Shown in pieces: positions 51,162 through 60,353 of a DNA stretch of 64,000 bases. Position numbers and translations under genes: made by a program. Location: NCBI RefSeq assembly GCF_024228675.1, contig NZ_CP100461.1, positions 992,001-1,056,000 of the forward strand, in the 5' to 3' direction. The stretch's first letter is position 1. The number at the start of each line of letters is the position of its first letter. This DNA comes from Salinigranum marinum (GTDB lineage: Archaea > Halobacteriota > Halobacteria > Halobacteriales > Haloferacaceae). The notes beneath the pieces were generated by a model. The model worked only from the letters and a program-made list of their open reading frames with translations, had not been told where the DNA came from and did not search any database.

Positions 51162-52235
51162 ATGGATATCGGCTCGTCTGAGGCGTTCTCTCGGCTCGGG
51201 ACGCTCGGCGTCGAAGAGGAGTTCTACATCGTCGACGAGGCCGGACAGCCGACGTCGGGCATCGACGATCTGGTGTACGGTTCGACCCCTCCCGAACTGC
51301 TCGAAGACCGCCTCGACCACGAACTGTTCAAGTTCACCATCGAGACACAGACGCCGCTCATCGAGTCGGTCGACGCGGTCGGCGAGACGGTGCGGGCGAT
51401 CCGCGAGGCGCTCGTCGATCACGCCGAGGCCCACGGCTACCGCATCGCCGCCGCAGGGCTCCACCCGGCGGCGAAGTGGCGCGAACTCGATCACGCCGAG
51501 AAACCCCGGTATCGCGCGCAACTCGATCGGATCCAGTATCCGCAACACCGCAACACGACGGCCGGGCTGCACGTCCACGTCGGCGTCGACGACGCGGACA
51601 AGGCGACGTGGGTGGCGAACGAACTCCGGTGGTACCTCCCCCCGATCCTGGCCCTGTCGGCGAACTCGCCGTACTGGAACGGCTTCGACACCGGGCTCGA
51701 ATCGGCCCGCGCGAAGGTGTTCGAGGCGCTCCCCAACACGGGCATGCCGACCGCCTTCGACTCGTTCGACTCGTATCTCGATTTCGAGCGACAGATGGTC
51801 GAGACCGGTTCGATCAACGACCGCGGCGAGCTCTGGTACGACGTCCGGCCGCACACCGGCCACGGGACCGTCGAGGTCCGCACGCCGGACGGGCAGACCG
51901 ACCCCGCCCGCGTGACGGCCTTCACCGAGTACGTCCACGCGCTCGTGATCGATCTCGCCGAACGGTACGAGGACGGCGAAACCGGGACCGAGATCAGGCG
52001 GGAGCGCCTCGACGACAACAAGTGGCGGGCGATCCGCCACGGCCGCGATGCGTCGTTCGTCACCCCCGACGGCGAGGACGTGGTCGATCTCGTCACCCAC
52101 GTCGACGCCGAGTGCGACCGACTGGGCGTCTCCGGCCTCCGGGACGTGCTCGACGGCGAGTGCTGTTCGGCCCGACAGCGACGGATCCACGACGAGGAGG
52201 GGATGGCAGCCCTCCGTCGGTCGCTGTTGCTCTGA
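51162..52235 (+). CDS. gshA: Glutamate-cysteine ligase (GshA, GCS2/YbdK type)
   Basis: 357 residues from the ATG at 51162, about 30 bases after a TTTATTTAAC box. ATP-dependent ligation of Glu and Cys; haloarchaea use gamma-glutamylcysteine as their main thiol. [16 protein letters not shown] is the family start, then [27 protein letters not shown]-type [16 protein letters not shown] metal/nucleotide site, [12 protein letters not shown], and [16 protein letters not shown]. The length is typical. It is monocistronic. Confidence 0.93.
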   Translation: MDIGSSEAFSRLGTLGVEEEFYIVDEAGQPTSGIDDLVYGSTPPELLEDRLDHELFKFTIETQTPLIESVDAVGETVRAIREALVDHAEAHGYRIAAAGLHPAAKWRELDHAEKPRYRAQLDRIQYPQHRNTTAGLHVHVGVDDADKATWVANELRWYLPPILALSANSPYWNGFDTGLESARAKVFEALPNTGMPTAFDSFDSYLDFERQMVETGSINDRGELWYDVRPHTGHGTVEVRTPDGQTDPARVTAFTEYVHALVIDLAERYEDGETGTEIRRERLDDNKWRAIRHGRDASFVTPDGEDVVDLVTHVDAECDRLGVSGLRDVLDGECCSARQRRIHDEEGMAALRRSLLL

Positions 52236-52312
52236 CCGGCTCCCCCTGGTCGTCGACCTCGACCGACACAAAGGTTTTTCAGCCCGTAGTTTTGACCTTC
52301 GGACGAACACAG

Positions 52313-52882
52313 ATGCCGCCCGAGGATTTCGATCCCACCGACGACGAGCCCGAGGTGAAAGACGACCCCGACCTCGAGATGGAAGAGTTCGACGAGCCCG
52401 TGGTCGACGGTGCCGACGGGTCGCCGACGGCGAAAGCGAAGGCGGCGCGCGAACGGCTCGAAGCAGAGGCCGACCGCGCGGTCGAGGGGTTCGACGAGAA
52501 CGTGGTCGACCTCCTCGCGTGGCTGCTCGACACGGAGACGCGCGCACGGATCTACGTCTACCTCCGACAGCATCCGGCGTCGACGAGCGAGGAGGTCGCC
52601 GACGGGACCGGCCTCTATCCGAGCACGGTCCGGGAGGCGCTCGCGGAGCTCCACGACGAGGGGACGGTGACGCGCGGGAAGCGCGAGAGCGCCGGCGCGG
52701 GCAACAACCCCTACGAGTACGAGGCCATCGCGCCCTCGGAACTCGTCAACGGGGTCGTCGATCAGGTCCAAAACCAACTCAACACCGTGTTCAACCTCGA
52801 CCGACGGCTCGGCGGGGCCGACGTCGCCGGCGACGACTCGCCCGTGACGATCACCGTCGAGGACGAGAGCCAGACGGAGTGA
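52313..52882 (+). CDS. Winged-helix transcriptional regulator
   Basis: 189 residues from the ATG at 52313. A strongly acidic leader (1-75) precedes a winged helix: LLAWLLDTETRARIYVYLRQ, then STSEEVADGTGLYPSTVREA (recognition helix) and LAELHDEGTVTRGKRESA, with a C-terminal helical region LVNGVVDQVQNQLNTVFN that may dimerise. It resembles ArsR/TrmB-type archaeal regulators. The ligand is unknown; gshA upstream is a neighbour, but the 77-base gap contains its own AT-rich box, so co-regulation is not implied. Confidence 0.82.
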   Translation: MPPEDFDPTDDEPEVKDDPDLEMEEFDEPVVDGADGSPTAKAKAARERLEAEADRAVEGFDENVVDLLAWLLDTETRARIYVYLRQHPASTSEEVADGTGLYPSTVREALAELHDEGTVTRGKRESAGAGNNPYEYEAIAPSELVNGVVDQVQNQLNTVFNLDRRLGGADVAGDDSPVTITVEDESQTE

Positions 52883-52951
52883 GCTGACCCCGCCACCGAC
52901 CGGCCCTGGTGGAGCAGTCGATTTTAAGACGCGGCGCACCGACGCCCGGGT

Positions 52952-53458
52952 ATGCACGTCGCGCTGGGCGGGACGTTCGATCCGGTCCACGATGGGCACC
53001 GTGCCCTCTTCGAGCGCGCGTTTGAGCTCGGAGACGTTACGGTCGGGCTCACGAGCGACGAACTCGCGCCGGAGACCAGGAACGTCGACCGCTACGTCCG
53101 GCCGTTCGAGGAACGCAAGCGCGACCTCGAAGCCGAACTCGCCGTACTCGCCGACGAGTACGGCCGCGAGTTCGAGGTCAGGCGGCTGGACGAACCCACC
53201 GGCATCGCGACCGAATCCGGGTTCGACGCGCTCGTCGTCTCGCCCGAGACCGAGTCGGGTGCCGAGGCCGTCAACCGGATCAGGCGCGAGCGAGGGCTCG
53301 ACCCGCTGGAGGTGTCGGTCGTCGACCACGTCCCGGCCACCGACGGTGAGCGGATCTCCTCGACGCGCATCGTCCGCGGGGAGATCGACGAACACGGCAA
53401 CCCCACGCCCGAGCGCGACGGCCGCTCGGCGGTCCGCGGCTCCGAATCCGGCTCGTGA
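52952..53458 (+). CDS. coaD: Phosphopantetheine adenylyltransferase, archaeal type
   Basis: 168 residues. It makes dephospho-CoA from 4'-phosphopantetheine and ATP. The nucleotidyltransferase motif is GGTFDPVHDGH at the N-terminus (family G-x-F-D-P-x-H-x-G-H); RYVRPFEERKRDLEAEL and FDALVVSPETESGAEAVN are typical; ERISSTRIVRGEID carries the C-terminal S-S-T-x-I. A GATTTTAAG box is at leaderless distance upstream. It lies 69 bases after the regulator gene. Confidence 0.93.
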   Translation: MHVALGGTFDPVHDGHRALFERAFELGDVTVGLTSDELAPETRNVDRYVRPFEERKRDLEAELAVLADEYGREFEVRRLDEPTGIATESGFDALVVSPETESGAEAVNRIRRERGLDPLEVSVVDHVPATDGERISSTRIVRGEIDEHGNPTPERDGRSAVRGSESGS

Positions 53459-53564
53459 CCCGCAACGACCGCGGTCGATCCGGCCAGCGTGGTCAGTCCC
53501 ACGCCCGGGCTCTCGACCCCACACCGGCGAAACGCTCTCCCACCGGGTAGGCGTACAGGCACGT

Positions 53565-53792
53565 ATGCGTCCCAAAACCCTCGCCGCGACCGGGAGCGTC
53601 GTCGTCGGGCTCGCGGCGTTCGCGTTCGTGGGGTTCGGCGTCACGCACCTCCTGGCCCGACGGGCCGCGATCGGCGCGACCACGGACGCGTCACCGCTCA
53701 TCGGCGCGCCCGCAGGGGCGACCGCGGCCATCGTCAGCGGGCTGGTCACGTACTACGTGCTCTGGCGACAGCTGGGCGTGCGACGGGCCTGA
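53565..53792 (+). CDS. 75-residue two-span membrane protein
   Basis: Begins MRPKTLAATGSVVVGLAAFA and has a second helix AGATAAIVSGLVTYYVLW, ending in a charged RRA. A short membrane protein with two predicted helices and a hydrophilic loop; no family is recognised. It starts 106 bases after coaD and ends 39 bases before the convergent TFB-like gene. Confidence 0.6.
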   Translation: MRPKTLAATGSVVVGLAAFAFVGFGVTHLLARRAAIGATTDASPLIGAPAGATAAIVSGLVTYYVLWRQLGVRRA

Positions 53793-53831
53793 GCGTGCGA
53801 TCGACGACCGGCGGGCTACGGAGGCCGCGAC

Positions 53832-54140
53832 CTACCACTCCGGCGGCTGGAAGCCGGCGTCGCGGAGGAGTTCCTTCCAGCGCGTCTGCACGGCGAGCCG
53901 AGAGACCTCCATCGTCGTGGCGACGCGGGACTGCGAGCGTTCCTCCCCGACGATGAGGCTCCCGGCGTAGATGCTCGCCGCCGCGACCGCGGGCTTCGAC
54001 CGCTCGGCGTCGGGGACGTGCGAGAGGAACAGATCGACGGCGACGGAGCGAGCCTCGGTGCCGAGTTCGAGGCTGTCGGCCGCGCGGTCCATCCGCGCCA
54101 GCCACTCCTCGTTCTCCACACGGTCGCGTGCCCGGTACAT
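53832..54140 (-). CDS. TFB-like single cyclin-fold protein
   Basis: 102 residues from the ATG at 54140, which follows a strong GGTTTTTATCC box at 27 bases. The fold resembles one TFB cyclin repeat: VAVDLFLSHVPDAERSKPAV, then AAASIYAGSLIVGEERSQSR and VATTMEVSRLAVQTRWKELL. There is no zinc ribbon and no second repeat, so it cannot replace TFB as it stands; it could modulate initiation. It is upstream of and divergent from tRNA-Leu. Confidence 0.78.
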   Translation of the reverse strand: MYRARDRVENEEWLARMDRAADSLELGTEARSVAVDLFLSHVPDAERSKPAVAAASIYAGSLIVGEERSQSRVATTMEVSRLAVQTRWKELLRDAGFQPPEW

Positions 54141-54228
54141 GGGTCGCCCTTCGCCGCGGGCGGATAAAAACCAACCGTCGGCTTCGAAGCGATGGGTTGA
54201 ATTCTCGGCCGCGTGAAGCGGCGGGTGC

Positions 54229-54312
54229 GCGTGGGTAGCCAAGCCAGGAAACGGCGCAGCGCTTAGGACGCTGTCCCATAGGGGTCCGCCGGTTCAAATC
54301 CGGTCCCACGCA
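54229..54312 (+). tRNA. tRNA-Leu (anticodon TAG)
   Basis: 84 nucleotides. Acceptor stem GCGTGGG pairs with CCCACGC, then discriminator A. The anticodon stem CAGCG/CGCTG encloses CTTAGGA, giving anticodon TAG. A long variable arm (TCCCATAGGGG) marks a class II tRNA, and the T arm contains GGTTCAAATCC. CCA is not encoded. Confidence 0.95.
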
Positions 54313-54509
54313 CTCTCCTGCGAACGTCAGTGACCGGTGAGAGTGTTCCGTCCGGATTCGCCTCCGACGAGTCGCAGCCCGGGAAGCGAACGGAGTGAGC
54401 GACCCGGAACGTCTCGGCACGGTTCAGATCCGTTCACATCCGGTCATAGTTCTGCCCGAGCGACGGCGTAGCCAACGATCCGGATCCGGCCGCACGAGGC
54501 CACACGCCG

Positions 54510-55267
54510 TCACGTTGAGGCGGCGTACTCTCCGAGCCGGGCTTCGACCTGTTCGTCCAGCGCGTCGACGGCGCTCTCGACGTCGCGGCCGCGGGTCACG
54601 TCGACGTACGCCTCCTCGACCAGCGTGCGGACGGTGTCGAACGAGCCGATCCGTGCCCCCCGGGTCGCGGGGGTGTCGCGGGTGTCCATGAGCTGGCGGA
54701 CGGCCGTCGCGTAGCCAGGGTTGTCGTCGAACCAGCCCTCGCGGCGGAGGTCGTCGATCGCGGCCTCGTGGACGGGGAAGTAGCCCGTCTCGCGGTGCCA
54801 CCGGACCTGCTGTGCCGGCTGGGCGAGCCACGCGAGAAACCGGCCCGCGGCCTCCTGTTCGGCTCTGGGCAGGTCCGCCGGAACCCAGAGCGACGCCCCT
54901 CCGACGACGACGCCGCTGCGATCGTCGAGCACCGGGAAGTAGCCCATCGTCACGTCGAAGCCGCTCTCGGCGGCCCCGTCGACCACCGCCGTGCGCTTGG
55001 AGGTCGAGTCGATGAGCATGGCGACGTCGCCGTCGATGAAACACGACCGCGCCTCGCCGCGGGCCTCGACGCCGGGGTTGTGGTAGAGCCCGTCGCGCTC
55101 CAGTCGCCACCACTGCTCGAACAGTTCGTAGCCGACGTCGGACGCGAGCCGCGCCGTCGTCGGTGTGCCGCGTCGACCGTTGTCGGCGTCGACGAGCGGC
55201 TGATCGGCCTCCGCGAACCACTGTTCGACGAACCACGAGTAGTTCGCCCACGTCACGCCGGCGTCGA
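54510..55267 (-). pseudogene. C-terminal half of the split MCP-UgpB fusion: UgpB-like solute-binding domain
   Basis: About 250 codons (stop at 54510) that continue the solute-binding domain cut at 56422. It includes GVTWANYSWFVEQWFAEADQ, GGASLWVPADLPRAEQEA, then FLAWLAQPAQQVRWHRETGY and FPVHEA, very like E. coli UgpB (GGASLWV; WHQKTGYLP). It has no own start: the original gene began at 58200. Precise removal of 55270-56420 plus one TA joins GVV to IDAGVTW in frame, giving 845 residues. On its own this half is probably not translated. Confidence 0.85.
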
Positions 55268-55269
55268 TA

Positions 55270-56420
55270 GTGCCTAGTGGAAGTTATGAAGGTGGAATCT
55301 GATGTCTGAGGTATGTCTGGAGATCGCCGCAAAGAGATCGTCCGTCACCTCAGTGAGGACGATCTCGATCGACTCCTCACGGAGTCTACAGATGAAAAAC
55401 TCACTGAGCGGCTGATCTTCATCAAGCGGTTGTACAAGGGTGCGACCTTGGAGGACGCTGCCGACGATGTCGGCAGGTCCTCCGCAACAGGAACACGTTG
55501 GGCCCGCCGATGGAACAAGGGTGGCCTCGGACTTTTGATGCCGAACTTCGGGGGCGGCAGGCCCCCGAAGCTCGGCGAAGAACAACAGGAACGCCTCTTG
55601 GAACTGCTCCGTGAGGGCCAACCGTGGAAGAAACAGGAGATACAGCACCTCATCAACGAGGAGTTCGACGTTGAGTTTCACCCAGGCCACCTCACTACGT
55701 TCCTCGAAAAGCTCGGCCTCTCCTACGCAATTCCGCGGACTAAGCGTCCATCACGGCCAGAGGATGCCGAAGAGATCCTCGACGAACGCGTCGGCGACGC
55801 GTTCGACGAGGGATCTGATGAGCCGCACAACAAACGCGACGGAGACGACGAGGAAGGCTGGGTCGTTGACGAAGAGATCCGGACGGACGGTGGAACTGTG
55901 CTTGGATTTCTCGACACATCGCATCCACAACCGTGGGATAACTCACAGCGACTCTACACCGTCGACGACCCTCACATTACCCGACCGCTGGTTCGTCTAA
56001 CTTCACCAGCGGTCGGGTTCTATGCACTCTCTGGTGAGAGTGTACTCCAGTTCCCGACTACTCAGGAGAAAGAGCGAATCTGCGAGTGTCTCGAAGGGAT
56101 CCGCGAGCAGAATCCGAGCCAGCGGATTCTGCTCGTCTTGGATAACTTCTCTTCACACGTGTGCGAGTACACACGCAAACGAGCTCATCAGCTTGGGATT
56201 GACCTCGTGTTTCTCCCCGTTGGCTCACCGGATCTTAATCCGATCGAGCAGGTCTGGAAGAGTCTGAAATGGGAAGCGTCACCATTGATTGTGGAGAGCG
56301 CGGCAGAATACCGCGCTCTCCTCACCGAGCTCTTCGAGAAGCTCACGACCCAGCTAAGTTTCGCGGCCTCTTGGATCGACAATTATCTCGGCGGCTATCT
56401 TCAGAAGTTACGCTAAGTAC
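55270..56420 (+). mobile_element. IS630-family insertion sequence, complete
   Basis: 1151 bases, flanked by the TA target duplication expected for IS630 (55268-55269 and 56421-56422). Terminal inverted repeats begin GTGCCTAGTGG (left) and GTACTTAGCGT (right, other strand) and match at 16 of 22 positions. One intact transposase gene fills it. It is AT-richer than the host gene and has inserted in the middle of the MCP-UgpB fusion gene, opposite in direction. Confidence 0.92.
55313..56416 (+). CDS. IS630-family DDE transposase
   Basis: 367 residues. The N-terminal HTH region (about 20-130) has [20 protein letters not shown] and a winged helix with [20 protein letters not shown]. The DDE domain shows Asp in [14 protein letters not shown], Asp in [15 protein letters not shown], and Glu in [16 protein letters not shown], the usual IS630 arrangement. 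Both catalytic Asp and Glu are present and no stop interrupts it, so the element may be active. The stop codon lies within the right terminal repeat. Confidence 0.93.
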   Translation: MSGDRRKEIVRHLSEDDLDRLLTESTDEKLTERLIFIKRLYKGATLEDAADDVGRSSATGTRWARRWNKGGLGLLMPNFGGGRPPKLGEEQQERLLELLREGQPWKKQEIQHLINEEFDVEFHPGHLTTFLEKLGLSYAIPRTKRPSRPEDAEEILDERVGDAFDEGSDEPHNKRDGDDEEGWVVDEEIRTDGGTVLGFLDTSHPQPWDNSQRLYTVDDPHITRPLVRLTSPAVGFYALSGESVLQFPTTQEKERICECLEGIREQNPSQRILLVLDNFSSHVCEYTRKRAHQLGIDLVFLPVGSPDLNPIEQVWKSLKWEASPLIVESAAEYRALLTELFEKLTTQLSFAASWIDNYLGGYLQKLR

Positions 56421-58200
56421 TAACGACGCCGGCGTCGACCAGCTGTTCGCTGGCGGCCGCCACCTCGGCGATCGTCTGGGGCGGCTCGTCGGGATCCAGC
56501 CCGGCGGTGCGGAACGCGTCGCGGTTGACGTACAGTACGGGGTTCGACGAGTTGAACGGGAGCGAGCAGAGCCGGCCGTCGTGGCGGTAGTAGTTGGCGA
56601 CGGGGTCGAGCAGGCTGTCGACCAGGTCGTCGGGCAGGATCGACTCGACGGCGACGAACGAGCCGCTGTCGAGTGCCCGCGTCGTCCCGATCTCGAACAG
56701 CTGTGCCACGGTCGGCGAGTCGTCGGAGCCGACCGCGTCCATCGTCGCGTTGAACGTGCCGCGGTAGCTCCCCTTCGAGACCATCTCGACCGGGACGCCG
56801 GTCTCGGCCTCGAACTCATCCGCCAGTTCCTCCAGGAGGAGCCCTTTTGCGCCACCCATCGCGTGCCACATCCGGACGGTCGTCTCCGCGTCGGCGGCCG
56901 CCCGCGACGACCGCACCCTGACGTCGCTCATCGACGAGTCCAGCGCGGCCGTCCGTTCCGAGAGGGTCTCGACGCTCGTCGCCGCCTCGACGAGCGAGGT
57001 CGTCTGTCCGCGCGCCGTCGCCGCCACGTCGTCGGCCGCGTCGGCGGTGTCGTCGCTGATCTCCCGGACGTCGTCGAGCATCTCGACGACCCCTTGGGAG
57101 GCGTCGGCTTGCGACTCGGTCGCGTCGGAGAGCTCCTCGATGCTGGCGCTGGCTCCTTCGAGGTCGTCGACGAGCCCCGCGATGGCGTCGAGCGCGTCGG
57201 TGATCGTCTCCGCACCGGACTCGACGCGCTGTCGCGTGTCGCGCATCTCGGAGACGGTCCGCTCGGTCCCCTCGCGGATGGTACCGATCGAGGCGGTGAT
57301 CTCGTCGGTCGCCCGCTGTGTCTCGCTCGCCAGTTCCTTCACCTCGTCCGCGACGACGGCGAAGCCGGCACCGTTTTGATCGGCGCGAGCCGCTTCGATG
57401 GAGGCGTTCAGCGAGAGCACGTGCGTCTGACTGGCCACGTCCGTGATGAACTCGACGACCGACTCGATCTCCTCGACGTCGTCTTCGAGGTCCTCGACGC
57501 GGTCGAGCGCCTCGGCCATCCGGTTGTCGATCTCGGCCAGCACCTTGACGGCCTCGGTGGCCGAGGCGTCGACTGTCTCCCCCCGGTCGGTCGCCTCCGC
57601 GGTCGCCTTCGTCAGGTCGTCGGCCGTCGCCGCGACCTCCTCGGTGGCGGCCGAGAGGTTCCGCATCTCGCCGGTGATGTCCTCGATGTGGTCGTGTTGT
57701 CGCCGCGCCCCGTCGGAGATGTCCTCGACCGCCCGCGCGACCGCCCGGCTCGCGTCCTTGGCCTCGTCCATCCCCGTCGCCACGCCCTCCGTCGCCCCGC
57801 GGACCTGCCCGCCGAACCGTTCGACCTCGGTGACGGTCTTGCTCCAGCGATCGACCAGTCGGTTGTACTCCCGCGCCACCGCACGCCGCTCGTCGGAGCC
57901 CCGTGACTCGTCCATCCGTCGGGTCAGGTCGCCGTCGGCGACCGCCGCGAGCAACTCCGCCACCTCGGACAGTGACTCGGTCTGCGGCGGCCCCTGTGCG
58001 GCGGTCCCGCCGTCCGTGGCCGGCGAAGTCGTCGACTGGTCTCTCTCACCCGCCTCGTCCCTGCCACCGGCGTCACGCACGTCCCGGTCCGCGGTCGTCG
58101 TACGGCCCGACGACGGCTCGCCCGTCCCTTCGCGTGGCTCGTTCCCCTCGCCGTCCGCGTCGTGGTTCGTTCCCCGCACGAAACGCCAGAGGTCTGTCAT
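56413..58200 (-). pseudogene. N-terminal half of the split MCP-UgpB fusion: cytoplasmic methyl-accepting transducer plus start of solute-binding domain
   Basis: 595 residues from the ATG at 58200, about 30 bases after a GTTAAATCG box. After an acidic leader, a HAMP-like stretch ([20 protein letters not shown]) and a long MCP coiled coil with the hairpin tip [20 protein letters not shown] then [19 protein letters not shown]. From about residue 450 it is UgpB-like: [53 protein letters not shown]. It enters the insertion sequence after AGVV and stops at 56413. The MCP part is intact and could still be made. No transmembrane helix is seen. Confidence 0.88.
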
Positions 58201-58508
58201 CGTACGCTCCAGCGTCCCATCGCGGCGATTTAACGTTTCACTGTCGGCTATCACTCCTGATTCTCGACACCGGACGACGCCGTCCCCGCGGGAGCGCTCC
58301 ACGGGAGGGGTGGCCAACGGGCGCGTTCGCCACCGACGCCACGGTGGACTCGCCGACTCGCCCGCGCGCACGCGAGACGGTCCTGGGTCGTGGCCGGCGG
58401 GACCGACGGGGGCCCTGGTCGAGTCCGGTCCGAACCGGGGTGAATTCGCACGACGGGCGCATGACGACGACGTAAACCCTTATCCCGCAGGGGGGCGAGT
58501 TACGACCA

Positions 58509-59324
58509 ATGGCGACCCTCTCGGAGATCCTCGATTACCTCATCACGGACGTGGACGGCGTGTTCCTCTTCTCGCCGAGCAGTTCGTTCTACGAGCAGGT
58601 CGCAGGCACCGACGCCGAAACCGAGGTCGTTGTCGTCGCGCCGCAGAACGCGGTCGACGCGGAGACGTACGTCGAACTCCCGCTGTCGTTCGAGAACGTG
58701 CGCGACCGCATTCGCTTCGGTGTCGAGGGGGCGATGGACCGCGGGATCGTCGCCGAGGGGGACGATCTGGCCTGTTCCGTCGCCGTCTTCGACGGCGATC
58801 CGGACTCGGTCGTCCGGGTGCGCGTCGACGAGTCGATGCACTCGGGGCTGTACGACCTCTTCACGCACTCGCGGGCCGAACCCGGCGTCATCCGCGACGT
58901 GTTCGAGGTGGCGATCGAACTGGGCAAGAAGGGACAGAAAGGCAAACCGGTCGGCGCGCTGTTCGTCGTCGGCGACGCCGGGAAGGTGATGAACAAGTCG
59001 CGGCCGCTGTCGTACAACCCGTTCGAGAAGTCTCACGTCCACGTGGGGGATCCGATCGTGAACGTCATGCTGAAGGAGTTCTCGCGGCTCGACGGCGCAT
59101 TTATCATCTCGGACTCGGGCAAGATCGTCTCGGCGTACCGCTACCTCGAACCGTCCGCGGAGGGCGTCGACATCCCGAAGGGACTCGGCGCACGGCACAT
59201 GGCCGGTGGGGCGATCACGCGCGATACGAACGCGACGGCCATCGTGCTCTCGGAGTCCGACGGGCTCGTTCGAGCGTTCAAAGGCGGTCAACTCGTTCTG
59301 GAGATCGATCCGGAGGACTACTGA
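58509..59324 (+). CDS. dacZ: Diadenylate cyclase DacZ (c-di-AMP synthase)
   Basis: 271 residues from the ATG at 58509, at leaderless distance from a CCCTTATCCC box. It condenses two ATP to c-di-AMP. The C-terminal DAC domain has the substrate motif SRLDGAFIISDSGKIVSAYR and GARHMAGGAITRDTNATAIV (family DGA and RH-x-x-A). The N-terminal 130 residues are of the archaeal DacZ type. The product controls osmotic balance in haloarchaea by family knowledge. The MscS gene follows after two bases. Confidence 0.93.
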   Translation: MATLSEILDYLITDVDGVFLFSPSSSFYEQVAGTDAETEVVVVAPQNAVDAETYVELPLSFENVRDRIRFGVEGAMDRGIVAEGDDLACSVAVFDGDPDSVVRVRVDESMHSGLYDLFTHSRAEPGVIRDVFEVAIELGKKGQKGKPVGALFVVGDAGKVMNKSRPLSYNPFEKSHVHVGDPIVNVMLKEFSRLDGAFIISDSGKIVSAYRYLEPSAEGVDIPKGLGARHMAGGAITRDTNATAIVLSESDGLVRAFKGGQLVLEIDPEDY

Positions 59325-59326
59325 CG

Positions 59327-60100
59327 ATGCAGACCGCTGCGGAGGTGGTCAACGCCGTCCCGACACAGGTGTGGGTCGCGCTCGCGTTCGTCGTGCTCGG
59401 CGTCCTCGTCGGCTATCTCGTGAGCGCGGTGCTCAGACGGCTCCTCGTCCGGGTGGGCGTCCCCGACGCCATCGAAGGCACTTCGTTCGAGCGAACCGCG
59501 CGTGACTTCGGGACGTCGACGGTCGTCATCCTCTCCCGACTCGCTCGCTACTTCGTCGTCGGCCTCGCCGTGCTCGTCGCGCTTTCGGTCGTCGGCATCG
59601 ACTACGTCGACCAACTCGGCGGTGCGGTCGCCGCCTTCTTCCCGCAACTGTTCGCTGCCGCCCTCATCCTCATCATCGGACTCGTCGTCGCCGACAAGGT
59701 CGAACTGCTGGTCGCCGAACAGCTCCGCGGCATCAAACTCGAACGAGTCGACGTCGTACCACTCGGGGCGAAGTACAGCGTCCTGTTCCTCGCGACGCTC
59801 ATCGCGCTCTCACAGATCGGGGTCGCGACCGGCGCGCTCGTGGTGTCGCTCGGGGCCTACTTCCTCGCGGTCATCGTCCTCACCGCGGTGGCGTTCAAAC
59901 AGATGCTCGCGTCGGGGGCGGCCGGGATCTACCTCCTCCTCCACCAGCCGTACGGCATCGGTGACGAGGTCCGCGTGGGCGACACCCGGGGAATCGTCTG
60001 TGAGATGGACCTGTTCGTCACCCACGTCGAGTCTGACGAGGAGGAGGTCATCCTCCCAAACGACAAAGTGTTCGAGCGTGGCGTCGCGCGGCTCCGATGA
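59327..60100 (+). CDS. Small MscS-family mechanosensitive channel linked to dacZ
   Basis: 257 residues from the ATG at 59327, two bases after the dacZ stop. Four to five hydrophobic helices (about 14-36, 65-90, 95-125, 140-195) are followed by the MscS beta domain with YLLLHQPYGIGDEVRVGDTR and VESDEEEVILPNDKVFERGV; it ends there, without the large C-terminal cage. The operon suggests osmotic control by c-di-AMP of, or together with, this channel. This is an inference; no ligand-binding domain is visible. Confidence 0.88.
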   Translation: MQTAAEVVNAVPTQVWVALAFVVLGVLVGYLVSAVLRRLLVRVGVPDAIEGTSFERTARDFGTSTVVILSRLARYFVVGLAVLVALSVVGIDYVDQLGGAVAAFFPQLFAAALILIIGLVVADKVELLVAEQLRGIKLERVDVVPLGAKYSVLFLATLIALSQIGVATGALVVSLGAYFLAVIVLTAVAFKQMLASGAAGIYLLLHQPYGIGDEVRVGDTRGIVCEMDLFVTHVESDEEEVILPNDKVFERGVARLR

Positions 60101-60353
60101 CGCCCACGCCAGATATTCGGGTGCAGTCTCCCGTTTCACGTCCCATTAACGAATCATCGCGAATATTCATTCAATCATAATCCATACACTCTATTGTACA
60201 ATACTGTATCGAAATACTGACTTTCAGATTAATATTACATTTCACACATTTTCACCCGTGATAGTTGGTGAGTTGAACTTATGTATCACCTCCCGAACGG
60301 TGTGAGTGACGACCCTGGCCGCAGGGGTCGCCTGGCACGCGAACTACCCACAC
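60101..60353. promoter_or_regulatory. AT-rich control region with palindromes upstream of the 249-residue protein
   Basis: About 170 bases here are far AT-richer than the surroundings. It contains the perfect palindrome TATTGTACAATA (60192-60203), GAATATTC (60161-60168), and an inverted pair GTGATA/TATCAC (60258-60263 and 60284-60289). A box AACTTATGTATC at 60276-60286 would put transcription start near 60306. No gene is seen. Confidence 0.55.

Noticed and set aside
54420-54445. A stretch resembling the T arm of tRNA-Leu (CGGTTCAGATCCG) as an attachment duplicate
   Set aside because: Only 12 of 13 bases match, the acceptor end is absent, and no integrase or composition shift accompanies it.
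57443-60100. An 885-codon rightward frame spanning the MCP gene, an intergenic region and the MscS gene
   Set aside because: Only its last 257 codons (from 59327) encode a recognisable protein. The rest is antisense to the MCP half and overlaps dacZ in another frame.
60101-60353. Replication origin in the AT-rich region
   Set aside because: No orc/cdc6 gene nearby and no ORB-type repeated elements; AT-richness alone is insufficient.
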